This document shows positions 51,925 to 61,313 of a stretch of DNA of 64,000 nt, in pieces (position 1 is the first letter of the stretch; every line of letters starts with the position of its first letter). The translations under genes were made by a program, and so were the position numbers. This stretch comes from Armatimonadota bacterium (GTDB lineage: Bacteria; Armatimonadota; HRBIN16). Location of the stretch: NCBI GenBank assembly GCA_026003195.1, contig BPGU01000001.1, positions 977,398 through 1,041,397 of the forward strand, read 5' to 3'. The notes beneath the pieces are model-generated. The model was not told the DNA's origin. It saw nothing but the letters and a program-made list of their open reading frames with translations, and searched no databases.

Positions 51925-52009
51925 GAGCCTCTGAAAGGAGCAATTCCTAAAATACCCGTTTTTATGGAACAATCAGGTGTAACGACGCTAAGTTAAGGAG
52001 GTATCTGGC

Positions 52010-52867
52010 ATGAGGACAGTATTCTTGCTCGCCCTGTTCGTTTTGGGATCGCTGATTGCGCTAGATGCGCGGGCGCAACTTACGTTTTCCAATACCTACC
52101 AGAAGTGGGACAGCACGATTTACCTGAAAACGGTGCCTTATTGGGGCGTAGTAGTCATTCACTATGTCCCGAAATCAGAGGAAGCAAAACGCAAGCTACA
52201 GTGGTTTTATAATACCGTTAGGAGTCTCTCCGCAAAGCACAGTCCCAGAACACTCGGTTTTTTAAGTATGTCCAGGGTGCGACTAATTGGTAATGAATTT
52301 GATGATGATAATCCTTTTGAAGAATTGGCGCAGGTGTCGGATATCACCTTGTCTTCGGGACAGACCGTACGCATCGATTGGTGGAATGGAAGTCCAGTAT
52401 CATTGCCTGCCGGCAAGCCGAAGGCGGTCACTTTGGTGCTTGGGCTGAAAAGCGGCGAGACGTGGCGATGGCACCATCCCGAAGACGTAATGGTACACCT
52501 TTTCGTCGGCCAGAGCATCGGCGATGTGTTGGACGACCCCATTCGCCCGACATACCGCATTGCGGAAAGAAACGTTACCACATACGTGCGCGTTGAAGAT
52601 GACAAGTTGCAGGTCTACGTCTTTCCTCATAATCTTTTAGGTTTAGACACCTTAGAAAAGCTGCGAAAAGACCTGGGTATGTCCATCGTTTTTTTAACAC
52701 AAACAGGTTTCACCGCACATTCAGTGCACATATACCCTCATGATTGGGTTAAACTATACAGTGAAAAGCCAGAGTACATTCATGGGCTCAAATATGAGAC
52801 GAGAATATTTCCTGATGAACCGTTTGTAGATGTGAAACTGGGCTGGCTTTCTTTCAAAAGGAGATAA
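52010..52867 (+). CDS. Secreted protein of unknown function
   Basis: Protein of 285 residues with a signal peptide (MRTVFLLALFVLGSLIALDA, cleavage after ARA). No family was recognised. Visible features are WYNTV-like segments early on, an acidic NEFDDDNPFEEL stretch near residue 95, several aromatic-rich strands (WGVVVIHYVP, RWHHPEDVMVHLFVG) and a closing WLSFKRR. AAGGAGGT precedes the ATG. Base composition is lower in GC than the neighbourhood, suggesting recent acquisition. It stands alone between the palindromic elements and a convergent membrane-protein gene. Confidence 0.75.
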   Translation: MRTVFLLALFVLGSLIALDARAQLTFSNTYQKWDSTIYLKTVPYWGVVVIHYVPKSEEAKRKLQWFYNTVRSLSAKHSPRTLGFLSMSRVRLIGNEFDDDNPFEELAQVSDITLSSGQTVRIDWWNGSPVSLPAGKPKAVTLVLGLKSGETWRWHHPEDVMVHLFVGQSIGDVLDDPIRPTYRIAERNVTTYVRVEDDKLQVYVFPHNLLGLDTLEKLRKDLGMSIVFLTQTGFTAHSVHIYPHDWVKLYSEKPEYIHGLKYETRIFPDEPFVDVKLGWLSFKRR

Positions 52868-52897
52868 TGCCTATTCTCGAGAGGCAGAGGTGGGGTA

Positions 52898-54856
52898 TTA
52901 CGGCCACGGAAACTCCGGGGCAAGCAGCCCTGTGGTGCTGGCGAGCAATGCCCACAGGGCTGCGCAGCTGAACTCCCCCAATATCATGCCCAGGAAGAAG
53001 GGCAGCGCGCGCAGATACAGGTTGTATCCCCCATAACGCTGTATCAGTGACTTCACCACCCACGTCACCAGCACGGGGAACCATATCACATACATCGTCC
53101 ACGAAGGGCACAGCGCATAGCCTAACGGGTGCAGAGGAAAGCCCATGAAGGTATTGCGCAGGTAGTAGAGCAACCCCGTGACCGCAATGCCCACGCTGAA
53201 CCATAACGGCGAGGGCGGGGTGAGCTTATCCGCCCCTGTAAGCGCGTTGGAGGCGTCGGTAAACGCCCAGGAGACGTTGGCGTTGGGATAGCCATACAGG
53301 TTCACGCCCCCTCGCGTGTAGTGCAGCCACAGCTCGCTGGCGGAGGCGGAGATGAAAGCGACCACAATCGCCACCGCGAACAGGATGGGCAACGCCGCCC
53401 GCCGCAGCCCGTGGCGCGGAGCCAGCTGCTGGCTATCCAGAAAGAGCGAGAGCAACATGCCGCGCAGGTCGCGGAAGAAGATGGCGTCCAGAAAGGCGAT
53501 GTGCGTCCAGCTGGTGTTGCCCCACAGCGATTTCGCACTGAAGATGCCCACGATGTCGCTGGGCTTGAAGGAGGTCTCGGTCATCAGGAAGCCCGCTTCC
53601 GCCACGCTACGCGCCATCACCGTGCAGGTGACGAACAAGAAGATCGCCCACAGCGCCATGACTAGCCATACGTTGATACCCGCCCAGACGCACCATATCA
53701 CGATGCCGACAAAGCCTGCGATCAGTCCCCACACAGCCCAGCGCGCGTCCATCGCTTCCCCGGTGAACGGGTCACGCTGCCAGCGCAGGGCGTTTTGTAC
53801 GAACTGCTTGTAGTATCCCCAGCCGCTGCGGATGAACACCAGCGCGATCACCACGTACGCCCCAGCGACCTGGTAACCGATGTAGTGGCGGGTAGGGTAG
53901 GAGGGCATGTTCTGCAGTTCGATACCATACGAGGCGGCGAACACGTCCGCCAGTCGCGTCAGCACGAAGAAGAACCACAGACTGAACAGCAGGTCGTTGG
54001 GCAGGAAATAAGCAAAGCCCATCGCCGCAAACGACACGAAGATGCTGGTGCCGAACATCTGGTTCCAGGGCGGCGAGGGAAACAGGTTCTGCACGTTCCA
54101 GAAGAGCAGGGGAATCTGCGGGAAGGAGGGCACCGCCAGGTGGATGCCGTTGATCAGGAAGGGGATGAAAGAAAGCGCAAAACCCATCCACGTCAGCGGG
54201 GAGCGCAGAAACTGTCGGGCGAGATTCTCGTCCAGCAGGCGGGTGGGCAACGCGGTATGTGGGAAAGTCAGGCGTTCATGGTCCGCCCACTGCCGACGCA
54301 GGATGACACCGATGCAGAAAAGGCTCCACGCTAACAGCAGGTACAGCAGGAACCACATCGCCAGCGGGCGCACCCACTTGCCCCAGGGAATGCCGCCCGA
54401 ACGCAGGCTCTCGTAGAACTCCACCGCCACCGGCTGCTTGAGCTCGCCTTTAGGGTCAAACGCCACCAGCGCGGGGTTCACGTAGGGGATAAAGCGCTGG
54501 GCATACTGGTTAATAGGGTCAGCGTAGTAGTTCAGGTAAACGGGGGCAGGCATCAGCTTCTCGGTGAAGCCGCGCGTGCTCACAAACACCGCCGCGAACA
54601 ACATCAGGTAAATCACCAGCAGGTCGGCAGGCGTCATCCAGCGCAGTCTGCCGAATACCCGCAATATCTTGACCATCCCGTACACCAGCAGGAAGGAGCC
54701 GACCGCGCCGGGAGCGAACTGCAGCACACCCAGCTGCATTCCCTTCACCACCATATCGGAGTAGGTGGTGACGTAGGCGACTGCAGCAGACAACACCGCC
54801 CCCAGCAACAGAGTGCGACGGTGGAAACCTCTCTCCTTCTGTGGTGTCTCCGTCAT
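52898..54856 (-). CDS. DUF6785/DUF6784-type multi-span membrane protein (OPT-like)
   Basis: Integral membrane protein of 652 residues with about 14 hydrophobic segments. It starts RRTLLLGAVLSAAVAYVTTY and has MVVKGMQLGVLQFAPGAVGS, a pattern I associate with the DUF6785 family, distantly similar to OPT oligopeptide transporters. ADHERLTFPHTALPTRLLDE and PNDLLFSLWFFFVLTRLADV are conserved-looking loops. Expected to be a transporter of a peptide, oligosaccharide or siderophore-like substrate. The start codon lies 4 bases after the stop of the heparinase-like gene with overlapping AGGTAG, so they are cotranslated; uptake of lyase products is a reasonable inference. Confidence 0.7.
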   Translation of the reverse strand: MTETPQKERGFHRRTLLLGAVLSAAVAYVTTYSDMVVKGMQLGVLQFAPGAVGSFLLVYGMVKILRVFGRLRWMTPADLLVIYLMLFAAVFVSTRGFTEKLMPAPVYLNYYADPINQYAQRFIPYVNPALVAFDPKGELKQPVAVEFYESLRSGGIPWGKWVRPLAMWFLLYLLLAWSLFCIGVILRRQWADHERLTFPHTALPTRLLDENLARQFLRSPLTWMGFALSFIPFLINGIHLAVPSFPQIPLLFWNVQNLFPSPPWNQMFGTSIFVSFAAMGFAYFLPNDLLFSLWFFFVLTRLADVFAASYGIELQNMPSYPTRHYIGYQVAGAYVVIALVFIRSGWGYYKQFVQNALRWQRDPFTGEAMDARWAVWGLIAGFVGIVIWCVWAGINVWLVMALWAIFLFVTCTVMARSVAEAGFLMTETSFKPSDIVGIFSAKSLWGNTSWTHIAFLDAIFFRDLRGMLLSLFLDSQQLAPRHGLRRAALPILFAVAIVVAFISASASELWLHYTRGGVNLYGYPNANVSWAFTDASNALTGADKLTPPSPLWFSVGIAVTGLLYYLRNTFMGFPLHPLGYALCPSWTMYVIWFPVLVTWVVKSLIQRYGGYNLYLRALPFFLGMILGEFSCAALWALLASTTGLLAPEFPWP

Positions 54857-54859
54857 GCT

Positions 54860-57601
54860 CTACCTGAGAGTTACCTCCAGCGTCTCTTGAGGTGTATCCG
54901 CACGCCATAAAGTTCGCCTCTGGTGGCGCACTTCCTGCACCCGCGTGCCGAGAACGGCGACTGGCTTCCATCCGCCGCCCTGACGGCGCAGCTCCACAAC
55001 CACCTCGTTGCCTCGTATCTGCAGAGGGGTACGGTCGGGCAGGGTGACGGTGCGCGTCACGGCAGAAGAAGCGGAACCCGGCTCCTCCCCAAAGAAGAGG
55101 AAGGCGTGCGTTCCCCTCTCTACCCAGGCGGCATATACCCCTGCACCGGCAGGCGAGACGGATAGAGGCAAGGCTTTCACCGCCGGCGGTGTATCACCGC
55201 GATAGGGAAGCAGTACGGTGGCGAATGCCAGAGGCAGAACGCCCTTGTGCGAGAAGCGGGCGACAGGCACCTCTGTCAACCTGTTCACGCCCGGTGGCAC
55301 GGCAATGCCTTGTGTGAGGGTGAGTTGCAGGTCGGAGTTGTTCACAGTCTGAATCAGCAGGTTACCCCTATCCGTCTCTGTCCACACTGCCTTGCGGGAT
55401 TCGTCCGTTTTCACCGGTACCTTCGCGAAGCGGAACCACAGCTGCGCTTCGTGGTCGCCTGACCCCACGATGTCATCGCGAAGGAGCCACAAGCCTCCGA
55501 AGTCCCCCTGTGGCTTGAGGAACCAGATGCGGCGGTAGTGGCGTGCGTCGGGGATTGCCTGGTAACCCTCGTGATGTCCTGCGAAGAAGTCAAAGCGGGT
55601 GCCCGTTATCCAGCGGTCGAGCACCCCTCCAGCTGCCACGCGCTGCCCGTCTACGGTGACCGTGTTGTGCGAGCGGGTGTGCATCAGCTCCTGCGCCTCA
55701 GGGGTACCATAGATGTGAATGCCGGGGTCAATCAGCAGCAGATTGCCGTAAGAGGCGACGATGACGCTGAGCTGGTCCCAGTGCCCGTGGCTGCCATGCG
55801 GTCCGCAACGGATGCCCATGTAGTGCGAATCGGGTTGCCACGAGTTACGCATATAGAAGAAGCCCCCGTGCGGAAAGCCCATGGAGGTTTTCGTCGGTGG
55901 TTTGCCGCTCTTACCACCTGTACCCACATAGCGGAAATCCTCTCGCCCGAAGAGGTCTGCCGCCTGCGGCAGCATATCGGGTCGCATAGGTGGGTTGCCG
56001 TCGCCCCAGATGGGTAGGGAGCCGTCGGGCAGGGTAGCGTACATCACGTACTCGTGCATCTTTTCGGTCAGCGATACCATCTCAGGCGGCAACTGTATCT
56101 GCAGCTGCTGCGATTGCGCTATCAGGTTGCGATATCTGCCCATGACCAGCAAGTGGTAACCTGTGGTCGGCTCCTGTAATACACCATCCGGATGCACGGT
56201 GGAGAGGGCGTTCTCGATGAGCTTCTGCACGCCCTGTTGCAGCCATCGTTTCGCGCCGGTGAATTCGGGATACAGTTGTCCGAGCTCCACCAGGGTATCT
56301 GCTATCTGTGTCTCCCAGTTACCGCCTGCCTCCATCCGCTCTAACACTTCCGCCATCTCGGCGAGGTTGAAGAGAAACGCAGCGCGGATCTCCAGTGGAA
56401 AGTTGGGCGAGCGCACAAACCTGCCGTAGTAGGTGAGGGCATGCCCCAGCCGTGCACCGATGGCGAGCGCGGTCCACATGGAGCCTCCTGCCAACCCGGG
56501 AGGCAACGCACCCGGTATTTTCTGGTCCGGTCGCCACACGCCAGCCTTCAGCGGAGAAGGGCACTGCTGGAACAGGTGATACAGCATTTCGCTGAAGGCG
56601 CGGGCGTACTTCTCGTTGCCGGTATTGGCATAGCCTGCCGCCAGCGGTCGGCGCAAGCCCGCTCGGGTTAGCCCCACTCCGCCGCGTTCGGGCCACAGGG
56701 TGTAGTGGCTCCACTGTGGTCCGAGGTCTACCGTCGTGCCGTCAGGGAGCAGCACCTGATGCTCCGCGGCGAGGTCTGCCTCGCGCGTGTCGAATTCGGG
56801 ATTGTAGCGCGGCTCGCGGATTTCAGGCGGGATCAGGTCCTCGCGCGACTCGAAGTGTTCCACCAGCCTGCGCACCGCCGCTTCCCAGTCTTTGCGTTCT
56901 ACCGCTTCCTTCACCAGCTGCAGCGGTGGGTAGTCCAGATTCAACGGACGGAACGCCTCGCGATACAGCTCGTCGCGCTCCACCTGATGGATCTCATGTA
57001 TCTCGAACCAGAGGTCGTATGGCTGTTCTGTGCCGCCGACGTAGGCAGTGCCCTGGGGATAGTCGTCTGAAGCGGTGCCGATGCCTTCCAGCCTGCGGTC
57101 GCCCCCTGCAAAGCCCGGTCGTTCGCCGCTCAACGTCCACTCGCGCGGCACCTCCGCAGGACGCAGAGGCTCGGTCTCCACCGTGAGTTCAAAGTAGTAG
57201 CTGCGTCCGGGCTGTACTTTCGCTTGCAGGGTAAACATGGGTACCGCGCCCTCCCACATGCGGCGCGAGTAGGGAATGGCGCACCTGCCGTAGGAGAAGC
57301 GTTTCTGCGGGCTGTCCCACAGGGTCATCACCAGCACCTCATCAGGTTGCCATGTCTCGTGCCAGAAAGCCTGCCATATCGCGATGCGGAACACCTCCTC
57401 GCACCGCTCGCTCACCACAAAGGTCTGCCCAACGGGTTGCCCCGGTTGTATCGTGGCGAAACGGCTCTCGTTGCGGGTGGTGGTATGTGCGCCCATCTTC
57501 GCACCGTTGAGCAGTCGTTCCAGCACAGGCATCTCCTTCGCGCTTGCGTAACCGATTACGCAACACCATAAAAAAGAAAAGCATATAACCCTTCCCAACA
57601 T
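54860..57601 (-). CDS. Heparinase II/III-family polysaccharide lyase, secreted
   Basis: Secreted lyase of about 913 residues. ATG at 57601 follows GAGGAGGTC and starts a signal peptide (VICFSFLWCCVIGYASA). The first ~230 residues are beta-rich. Residues ~250-520 are an alpha/alpha toroid (for example SEMLYHLFQQCPSPLKAGVW). The C-terminal beta domain has the heparinase signature GPHGSHGHWDQLSVIVASYG, then LLLIDPGIHIYG and HNTVTVDGQ, with His residues for proton abstraction. It cleaves acidic polysaccharides by beta-elimination; the exact substrate (heparan, alginate, other uronate) cannot be told. Coupled to the membrane transporter-like gene downstream. Confidence 0.87.
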   Translation of the reverse strand: MLGRVICFSFLWCCVIGYASAKEMPVLERLLNGAKMGAHTTTRNESRFATIQPGQPVGQTFVVSERCEEVFRIAIWQAFWHETWQPDEVLVMTLWDSPQKRFSYGRCAIPYSRRMWEGAVPMFTLQAKVQPGRSYYFELTVETEPLRPAEVPREWTLSGERPGFAGGDRRLEGIGTASDDYPQGTAYVGGTEQPYDLWFEIHEIHQVERDELYREAFRPLNLDYPPLQLVKEAVERKDWEAAVRRLVEHFESREDLIPPEIREPRYNPEFDTREADLAAEHQVLLPDGTTVDLGPQWSHYTLWPERGGVGLTRAGLRRPLAAGYANTGNEKYARAFSEMLYHLFQQCPSPLKAGVWRPDQKIPGALPPGLAGGSMWTALAIGARLGHALTYYGRFVRSPNFPLEIRAAFLFNLAEMAEVLERMEAGGNWETQIADTLVELGQLYPEFTGAKRWLQQGVQKLIENALSTVHPDGVLQEPTTGYHLLVMGRYRNLIAQSQQLQIQLPPEMVSLTEKMHEYVMYATLPDGSLPIWGDGNPPMRPDMLPQAADLFGREDFRYVGTGGKSGKPPTKTSMGFPHGGFFYMRNSWQPDSHYMGIRCGPHGSHGHWDQLSVIVASYGNLLLIDPGIHIYGTPEAQELMHTRSHNTVTVDGQRVAAGGVLDRWITGTRFDFFAGHHEGYQAIPDARHYRRIWFLKPQGDFGGLWLLRDDIVGSGDHEAQLWFRFAKVPVKTDESRKAVWTETDRGNLLIQTVNNSDLQLTLTQGIAVPPGVNRLTEVPVARFSHKGVLPLAFATVLLPYRGDTPPAVKALPLSVSPAGAGVYAAWVERGTHAFLFFGEEPGSASSAVTRTVTLPDRTPLQIRGNEVVVELRRQGGGWKPVAVLGTRVQEVRHQRRTLWRADTPQETLEVTLR

Positions 57602-57685
57602 GCCAGACCTCCTCGGGCGTGTGGATACCTCTCTATCATACATCTTTTCTCGGGAGGCGTCAAGAGAGGATGTCTTAGCAACCGG

Positions 57686-57714
57686 TTGCTACGTACTCTG
57701 ATGTCGAGTATAAT
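57686..57714 (+). promoter_or_regulatory. Promoter of the coiled-coil nuclease-like gene
   Basis: TTGCTA (57686-57691), 17 bases, TATAAT (57709-57714). Transcription should start near 57721, right at the GAGGAG ribosome site, so the leader is under 10 bases. Confidence 0.7.
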
Positions 57715-57728
57715 ACGTGTGAGGAGCC

Positions 57729-58667
57729 ATGAACACCGAACTGCTATCCCACATTACACAGGAGTTAGGTACCGTTTTCGAGCCGCCTGCAGCCGAAAAG
57801 CTGGCACAGGTGATGGTGTCGGTGTATGAGCAGCTACACGAGAGCATGGTGCTGCAGCGTTTGGATGCGCTGGAGAACGCCATGCGTCGCTCGCACGAGG
57901 AGTTGGCGCGCCGTGTAGAAGAGCAGCTGGCTGCACATCGTCAGGAGACGGACGAGCGGTTTCGCGATCTACGCGAGGCGCAACATCAGATGTATACGGA
58001 GTTTCAGGAGTTCCGTAAGGAGACGGACAGGCGGTTCTTGGAGTTGCGCGAGGAGTTTCAGGAGTTCCGCAAGGAGACGGACAGGCGGTTCTTGGAGTTG
58101 CGCGAGGAGTTTCAGGAGTTCCGCAAGGAGACGGACAGGCGGTTCTTGGAGTTGCGCGAGGAGTTTCAGGAGTTCCGTAAGGAGACGGACAGGCGGTTTC
58201 GGGAACTTGCCGAGACGGTGCGGCTCACTCAGGAGGCTCTGCGCGACCTTGCGCTGACCGTCAAGGACCTGCAAAAGCAGGTTGGTGGCTTGTCGCAGAC
58301 GGTGGGGTACGTGCTGGAGAACGAAGCGATGAAAGCACTGCCCGAGCTGCTTCGGCGCGACCATGGACTGCAGGTCGTGGGGAGGCTGAAGCGCCAGTAT
58401 GTGCAGGACAGCGCGGGGCGTTACATCGAGGTGAACATTTTTGGCACAGCCACGCGCGACGGAGAGCAGGTGACCCTGGTGGGGGAGAGTAAGTCGCAGC
58501 TCTCCAAAAACGACGTTGACCGCTTCCTGCGGCGTACGGTGGATGCTCTGCGCGAGGTGTATCCGAACATCTTGCCCATCATCGTGACACACATCACCTC
58601 CGAGCCGGATGCGGAGGCTTACGCACGCAGCCTCGGTGTGGTGGTGTACTATTCGTACGAGTTCTGA
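57729..58667 (+). CDS. Coiled-coil protein with C-terminal PD-(D/E)XK nuclease-like domain
   Basis: Protein of 312 residues. Residues ~30-180 form a long charged coiled-coil including four 18-residue units (KETDRRFLELREEFQEFR). Residues ~205-312 have a nuclease-like core: RRDHGLQVVGRLKRQYVQD, then YIEVNIFGTA, VTLVGESKSQLS (the ExK pair) and ILPIIVTHITSEPDAEAYA. This matches archaeal and cyanobacterial DUF3782-type proteins of unknown role. The active-site E-x-N and ExK residues look intact. GAGGAG is 2 bases upstream of the ATG. It may act on DNA ends or in plasmid or phage defence, but no partner gene is adjacent. Confidence 0.78.
   Translation: MNTELLSHITQELGTVFEPPAAEKLAQVMVSVYEQLHESMVLQRLDALENAMRRSHEELARRVEEQLAAHRQETDERFRDLREAQHQMYTEFQEFRKETDRRFLELREEFQEFRKETDRRFLELREEFQEFRKETDRRFLELREEFQEFRKETDRRFRELAETVRLTQEALRDLALTVKDLQKQVGGLSQTVGYVLENEAMKALPELLRRDHGLQVVGRLKRQYVQDSAGRYIEVNIFGTATRDGEQVTLVGESKSQLSKNDVDRFLRRTVDALREVYPNILPIIVTHITSEPDAEAYARSLGVVVYYSYEF
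58001..58216 (+). repeat. Four tandem 54-bp coiled-coil repeats
   Basis: Units begin at 58001, 58055, 58109 and 58163 and are nearly identical for three copies, with the last diverging. Each encodes 18 residues, a 7+11 coiled-coil periodicity. Such DNA-level identity favours length variation by slippage or recombination. Confidence 0.88.
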
Positions 58668-58735
58668 AGGGGAGGCACTGACGCGCTGTGTCCCCCGCGA
58701 AGCATCTCGCAGGTGCGCACGCCAGTGCCTTCAGG

Positions 58736-61207
58736 CTACCTTCCTCCTGCAGGCGCAACCTCTATCTCGTACCAGAAAGTCTTCTCGTTGCCAATGGTGA
58801 TTTTGCTGCCGGTGACCGGCAGAGTCTTGCCGGTGCGCCTGCCGTGATGGTCCAGAGTGTGTACTCTGGTCGCTCTGATGCCTTTCAGGCTAAGGGTTGC
58901 CCGAACCGGCTCTAGCAGGATGGGAGACTGACCCTCGTCCAGCAGGGAAGTGCGCGAGGGGTTGTACACCTGTCCGCTGTTCTCTGCCCGCGCGACCGCC
59001 GTCAGTAACAGCCGTCTGGAACGTGCTAACGGCTGGTCATCCAGACTGCTCAGCACCACCTGACAGAAGGGTGTTTGCGCCTCGATACGCACGTTCTGGC
59101 ACTCCAGCGATTTGCCGCCGATAAACCCCACGGCTCCCTGCGTGCGCGGCGCGTTGATCAGGAACACCCCCTCGCGGTTCCAGCGGAGCAGGTTGTGCTG
59201 GCTGGTAAAGTTGTCGTTCGGTACATCAGGCACAGGCGTTTGCGAGGCGTCCTGCTTGCACGCCACACGCTGCATCAACATCAGTCCTCCGGGCACCGTG
59301 TCGCCCATCGGGCGCAGCAACCAGTCGTCGGCGTCCCGGAAGGAGTAGATGTAGGTGCCTGGGGTGGGCGGCACGTCGTTGCGCAGGAAAACCAGCGCAG
59401 CGGGGATCCGCGCTGCCATCACGTGCGGCTTGTTGCCGATATTGAAGCTGCCTTCCATGCGCGGCGCCCAGTCGCCACCCGAATAGTCGAACTGCAACAG
59501 CCCATCCCAGTCCTGCATGGAGCCATACGCCGCCATCATTAAAGGAGCCTCTGAAATCCACTCGTTCATCCAGCAATTGTTCCACTCGGTGACGATGAAA
59601 GGCATTCCTTCCATCTGCTGACGCCCCATCCAGGTAATGGTGGAACCCGCGGGCTGTTTGACCATGGGGCTGTTGTTGAAACGGTTGGTGGGGGAGTAGC
59701 CTCCCTGCGGGTGGTCCCAGTAGGCGTGCCGGTCGATGTAGTCCAGCTGCGCGTTGGAGAGCACATCGCCTATCCAGTTCTCCCAGTGGTTGCTGCCCGC
59801 AATGGGAACCTTCACCCCGATGGAGCGCAGATAGTCATAAATCTCCTTGTAGGTGTTCGTTTGTACTTCATACAGGAAGCGTCCCACAGTGGGATTCTTC
59901 TGGCGCAACAGGTCGGGCACACTGCCTTCTGGTCGGCTAATGCCTTTTTGGCCACACCATTCGGTGAACAGGTCGTTTATCTCCTGAACGTACGACGGGG
60001 GCAGTGCGCTGTAGCCGCCTATCCAGAACAGCGTGCTCTCGTTGATAATCTCCATCATGGCGATGGTGGGTTCGTCTACGTAACGGGTCTTCGTGTAGGG
60101 GTTGTAGTGCGTGAGCAGGTCATGTGCGTACTTCTTCTGCAGCTCGATCAAGCGGCGGTTGTAGTGTGCAGCCACTTTCGCGCCGTTCTCCAGCGTCTCC
60201 CAATCGCGCACGCCGTCGTCGCGCTGGAACTTGCGGTGTACCAGCAGGTCCATGTAGATGTAGATGCCATGACGCTTGCACTGGTAGATGAAGTAGTCCA
60301 GCCTGTCCAGCATCTCCGGTGAGAGGTTGAGCGTGCTGGTGGGGTGGTTGCCGAAGATGTTGGGTTGCGCCCAGCTGGCATCCATGTGGTGCAGGCGCAC
60401 CATGTTACAACCGAACTTGGCGAGGCGAGCTGCAGTACGCTCTGCAGTGGTCTTATCCATGAACACGTTGCCCGCTACGATGTTCACTCCCCAGAAGCGT
60501 ACCGGGGTGCCATCTTTGAACACGAATTTACCGTTCTTGACGGTCACAAAACCATGTTTGCCAGCTGGTCGGTGCAGGTAGCGAGAAAGGTCTACCACCG
60601 CCGGTTTGGTGTAGTCGTCCGGAGAACTGTCCAGTGGATACCAGTCGCGGGTATCGGTTTGGGATTCGGTAATGGGTTGGAGCGGGGTGTTCTGCATGTC
60701 AAACGCCTCCAGTCGCAGGTCATCGTACCACACGGTGCCGGTGGCGTTGTGCAAGCCTGCAGTCAGGGACACACGCACCGCGTCCTCCGGCACCTCGTAA
60801 TCGCGCGTATACGGTGTCCAGTCGGTCGTGCCGTCGATATCGAAGCCCGGCGGATAACCCCCAACGAGTTCGCCGTTGGCGTTGTAGAAAGTAACCTGTA
60901 GTCGCGCTTTCTCCCAGGGGTTCGCGCCCATTTTTACGTTCTGGGTGCGCATCCAGCCGGAAAGGCGCACCCGCTTCGCACCCCGGGGGATCAAGCAGTC
61001 CTGTCCGGCTACCGTCCAGCCGGGTGATGTGGCAGAGACACGCAGGCAGTAACGCCCTTCTCTGGCACCTTCGCTCACTATCTGAGCCTCGCCAGGCAGT
61101 GACCAGCCCATTCCTCCCCTCTCGAAGTCGCCGTTCAGAAGCATGTTCGGCGCACTTCCGGCAGGCAGGGTGATCGCCAGCAAGCACAGGGCTATCCACA
61201 GTCCCAT
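58736..61207 (-). CDS. Secreted GH5-like glycoside hydrolase with N-terminal carbohydrate-binding domain
   Basis: Secreted enzyme of about 823 residues. ATG at 61207 has AGAGGAGGCGAAG upstream and gives a signal peptide (LWIALCLLAITLPAGSAP). Residues ~20-170 form a CBM4/9-like sandwich (NMLLNGDFERGGMGWSLPGE, TGTVWYDDLRLE). The catalytic barrel follows: FWGVNIVAGN, FGCNMVRLHHMDASW, IAMMEIINESTLFWIGG (acid/base Glu in NES), HAYWDHPQGGYS and FIVTEWNNCWMNE (nucleophile Glu). These are GH5 or clan GH-A motifs. The C-terminal ~200 residues are beta-rich. Longer N-terminal extensions are not supported. Substrate is unknown, probably a beta-linked plant or microbial polysaccharide. Confidence 0.86.
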   Translation of the reverse strand: MGLWIALCLLAITLPAGSAPNMLLNGDFERGGMGWSLPGEAQIVSEGAREGRYCLRVSATSPGWTVAGQDCLIPRGAKRVRLSGWMRTQNVKMGANPWEKARLQVTFYNANGELVGGYPPGFDIDGTTDWTPYTRDYEVPEDAVRVSLTAGLHNATGTVWYDDLRLEAFDMQNTPLQPITESQTDTRDWYPLDSSPDDYTKPAVVDLSRYLHRPAGKHGFVTVKNGKFVFKDGTPVRFWGVNIVAGNVFMDKTTAERTAARLAKFGCNMVRLHHMDASWAQPNIFGNHPTSTLNLSPEMLDRLDYFIYQCKRHGIYIYMDLLVHRKFQRDDGVRDWETLENGAKVAAHYNRRLIELQKKYAHDLLTHYNPYTKTRYVDEPTIAMMEIINESTLFWIGGYSALPPSYVQEINDLFTEWCGQKGISRPEGSVPDLLRQKNPTVGRFLYEVQTNTYKEIYDYLRSIGVKVPIAGSNHWENWIGDVLSNAQLDYIDRHAYWDHPQGGYSPTNRFNNSPMVKQPAGSTITWMGRQQMEGMPFIVTEWNNCWMNEWISEAPLMMAAYGSMQDWDGLLQFDYSGGDWAPRMEGSFNIGNKPHVMAARIPAALVFLRNDVPPTPGTYIYSFRDADDWLLRPMGDTVPGGLMLMQRVACKQDASQTPVPDVPNDNFTSQHNLLRWNREGVFLINAPRTQGAVGFIGGKSLECQNVRIEAQTPFCQVVLSSLDDQPLARSRRLLLTAVARAENSGQVYNPSRTSLLDEGQSPILLEPVRATLSLKGIRATRVHTLDHHGRRTGKTLPVTGSKITIGNEKTFWYEIEVAPAGGR

Positions 61208-61274
61208 CGCTTCGCCTCCTCTTAAACGTTTCAGATAACGGTTTCGAGGGGTAGCAGAGGAATCCTGCAGGGAA

Positions 61275-61304
61275 TTGACCGACGCACTGTCTTTAGCGTA
61301 CAAT
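61275..61304 (+). promoter_or_regulatory. Promoter of the small membrane protein gene, giving a near-leaderless mRNA
   Basis: TTGACC (61275-61280), 18 bases, TACAAT (61299-61304). The ATG at 61314 is 9 bases beyond the -10 box, so there is almost no leader and no ribosome site. Confidence 0.65.
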
Positions 61305-61313
61305 CAAGGTACC

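Noticed and set aside
51879-51925. Promoter from TTGACA within the hairpin-element ends
   Set aside because: No -10 box sits at suitable spacing; the sequence is explained as a repeated element end.
51790-51972. Small protein-coding gene on the minus strand across the second hairpin element
   Set aside because: The frame follows a palindromic non-coding repeat and has no ribosome site; such short frames are expected from the repeat.
58001-58216. 54-bp repeats as CRISPR or an intergenic satellite
   Set aside because: They stay in frame and encode a coiled-coil; no spacer variation.
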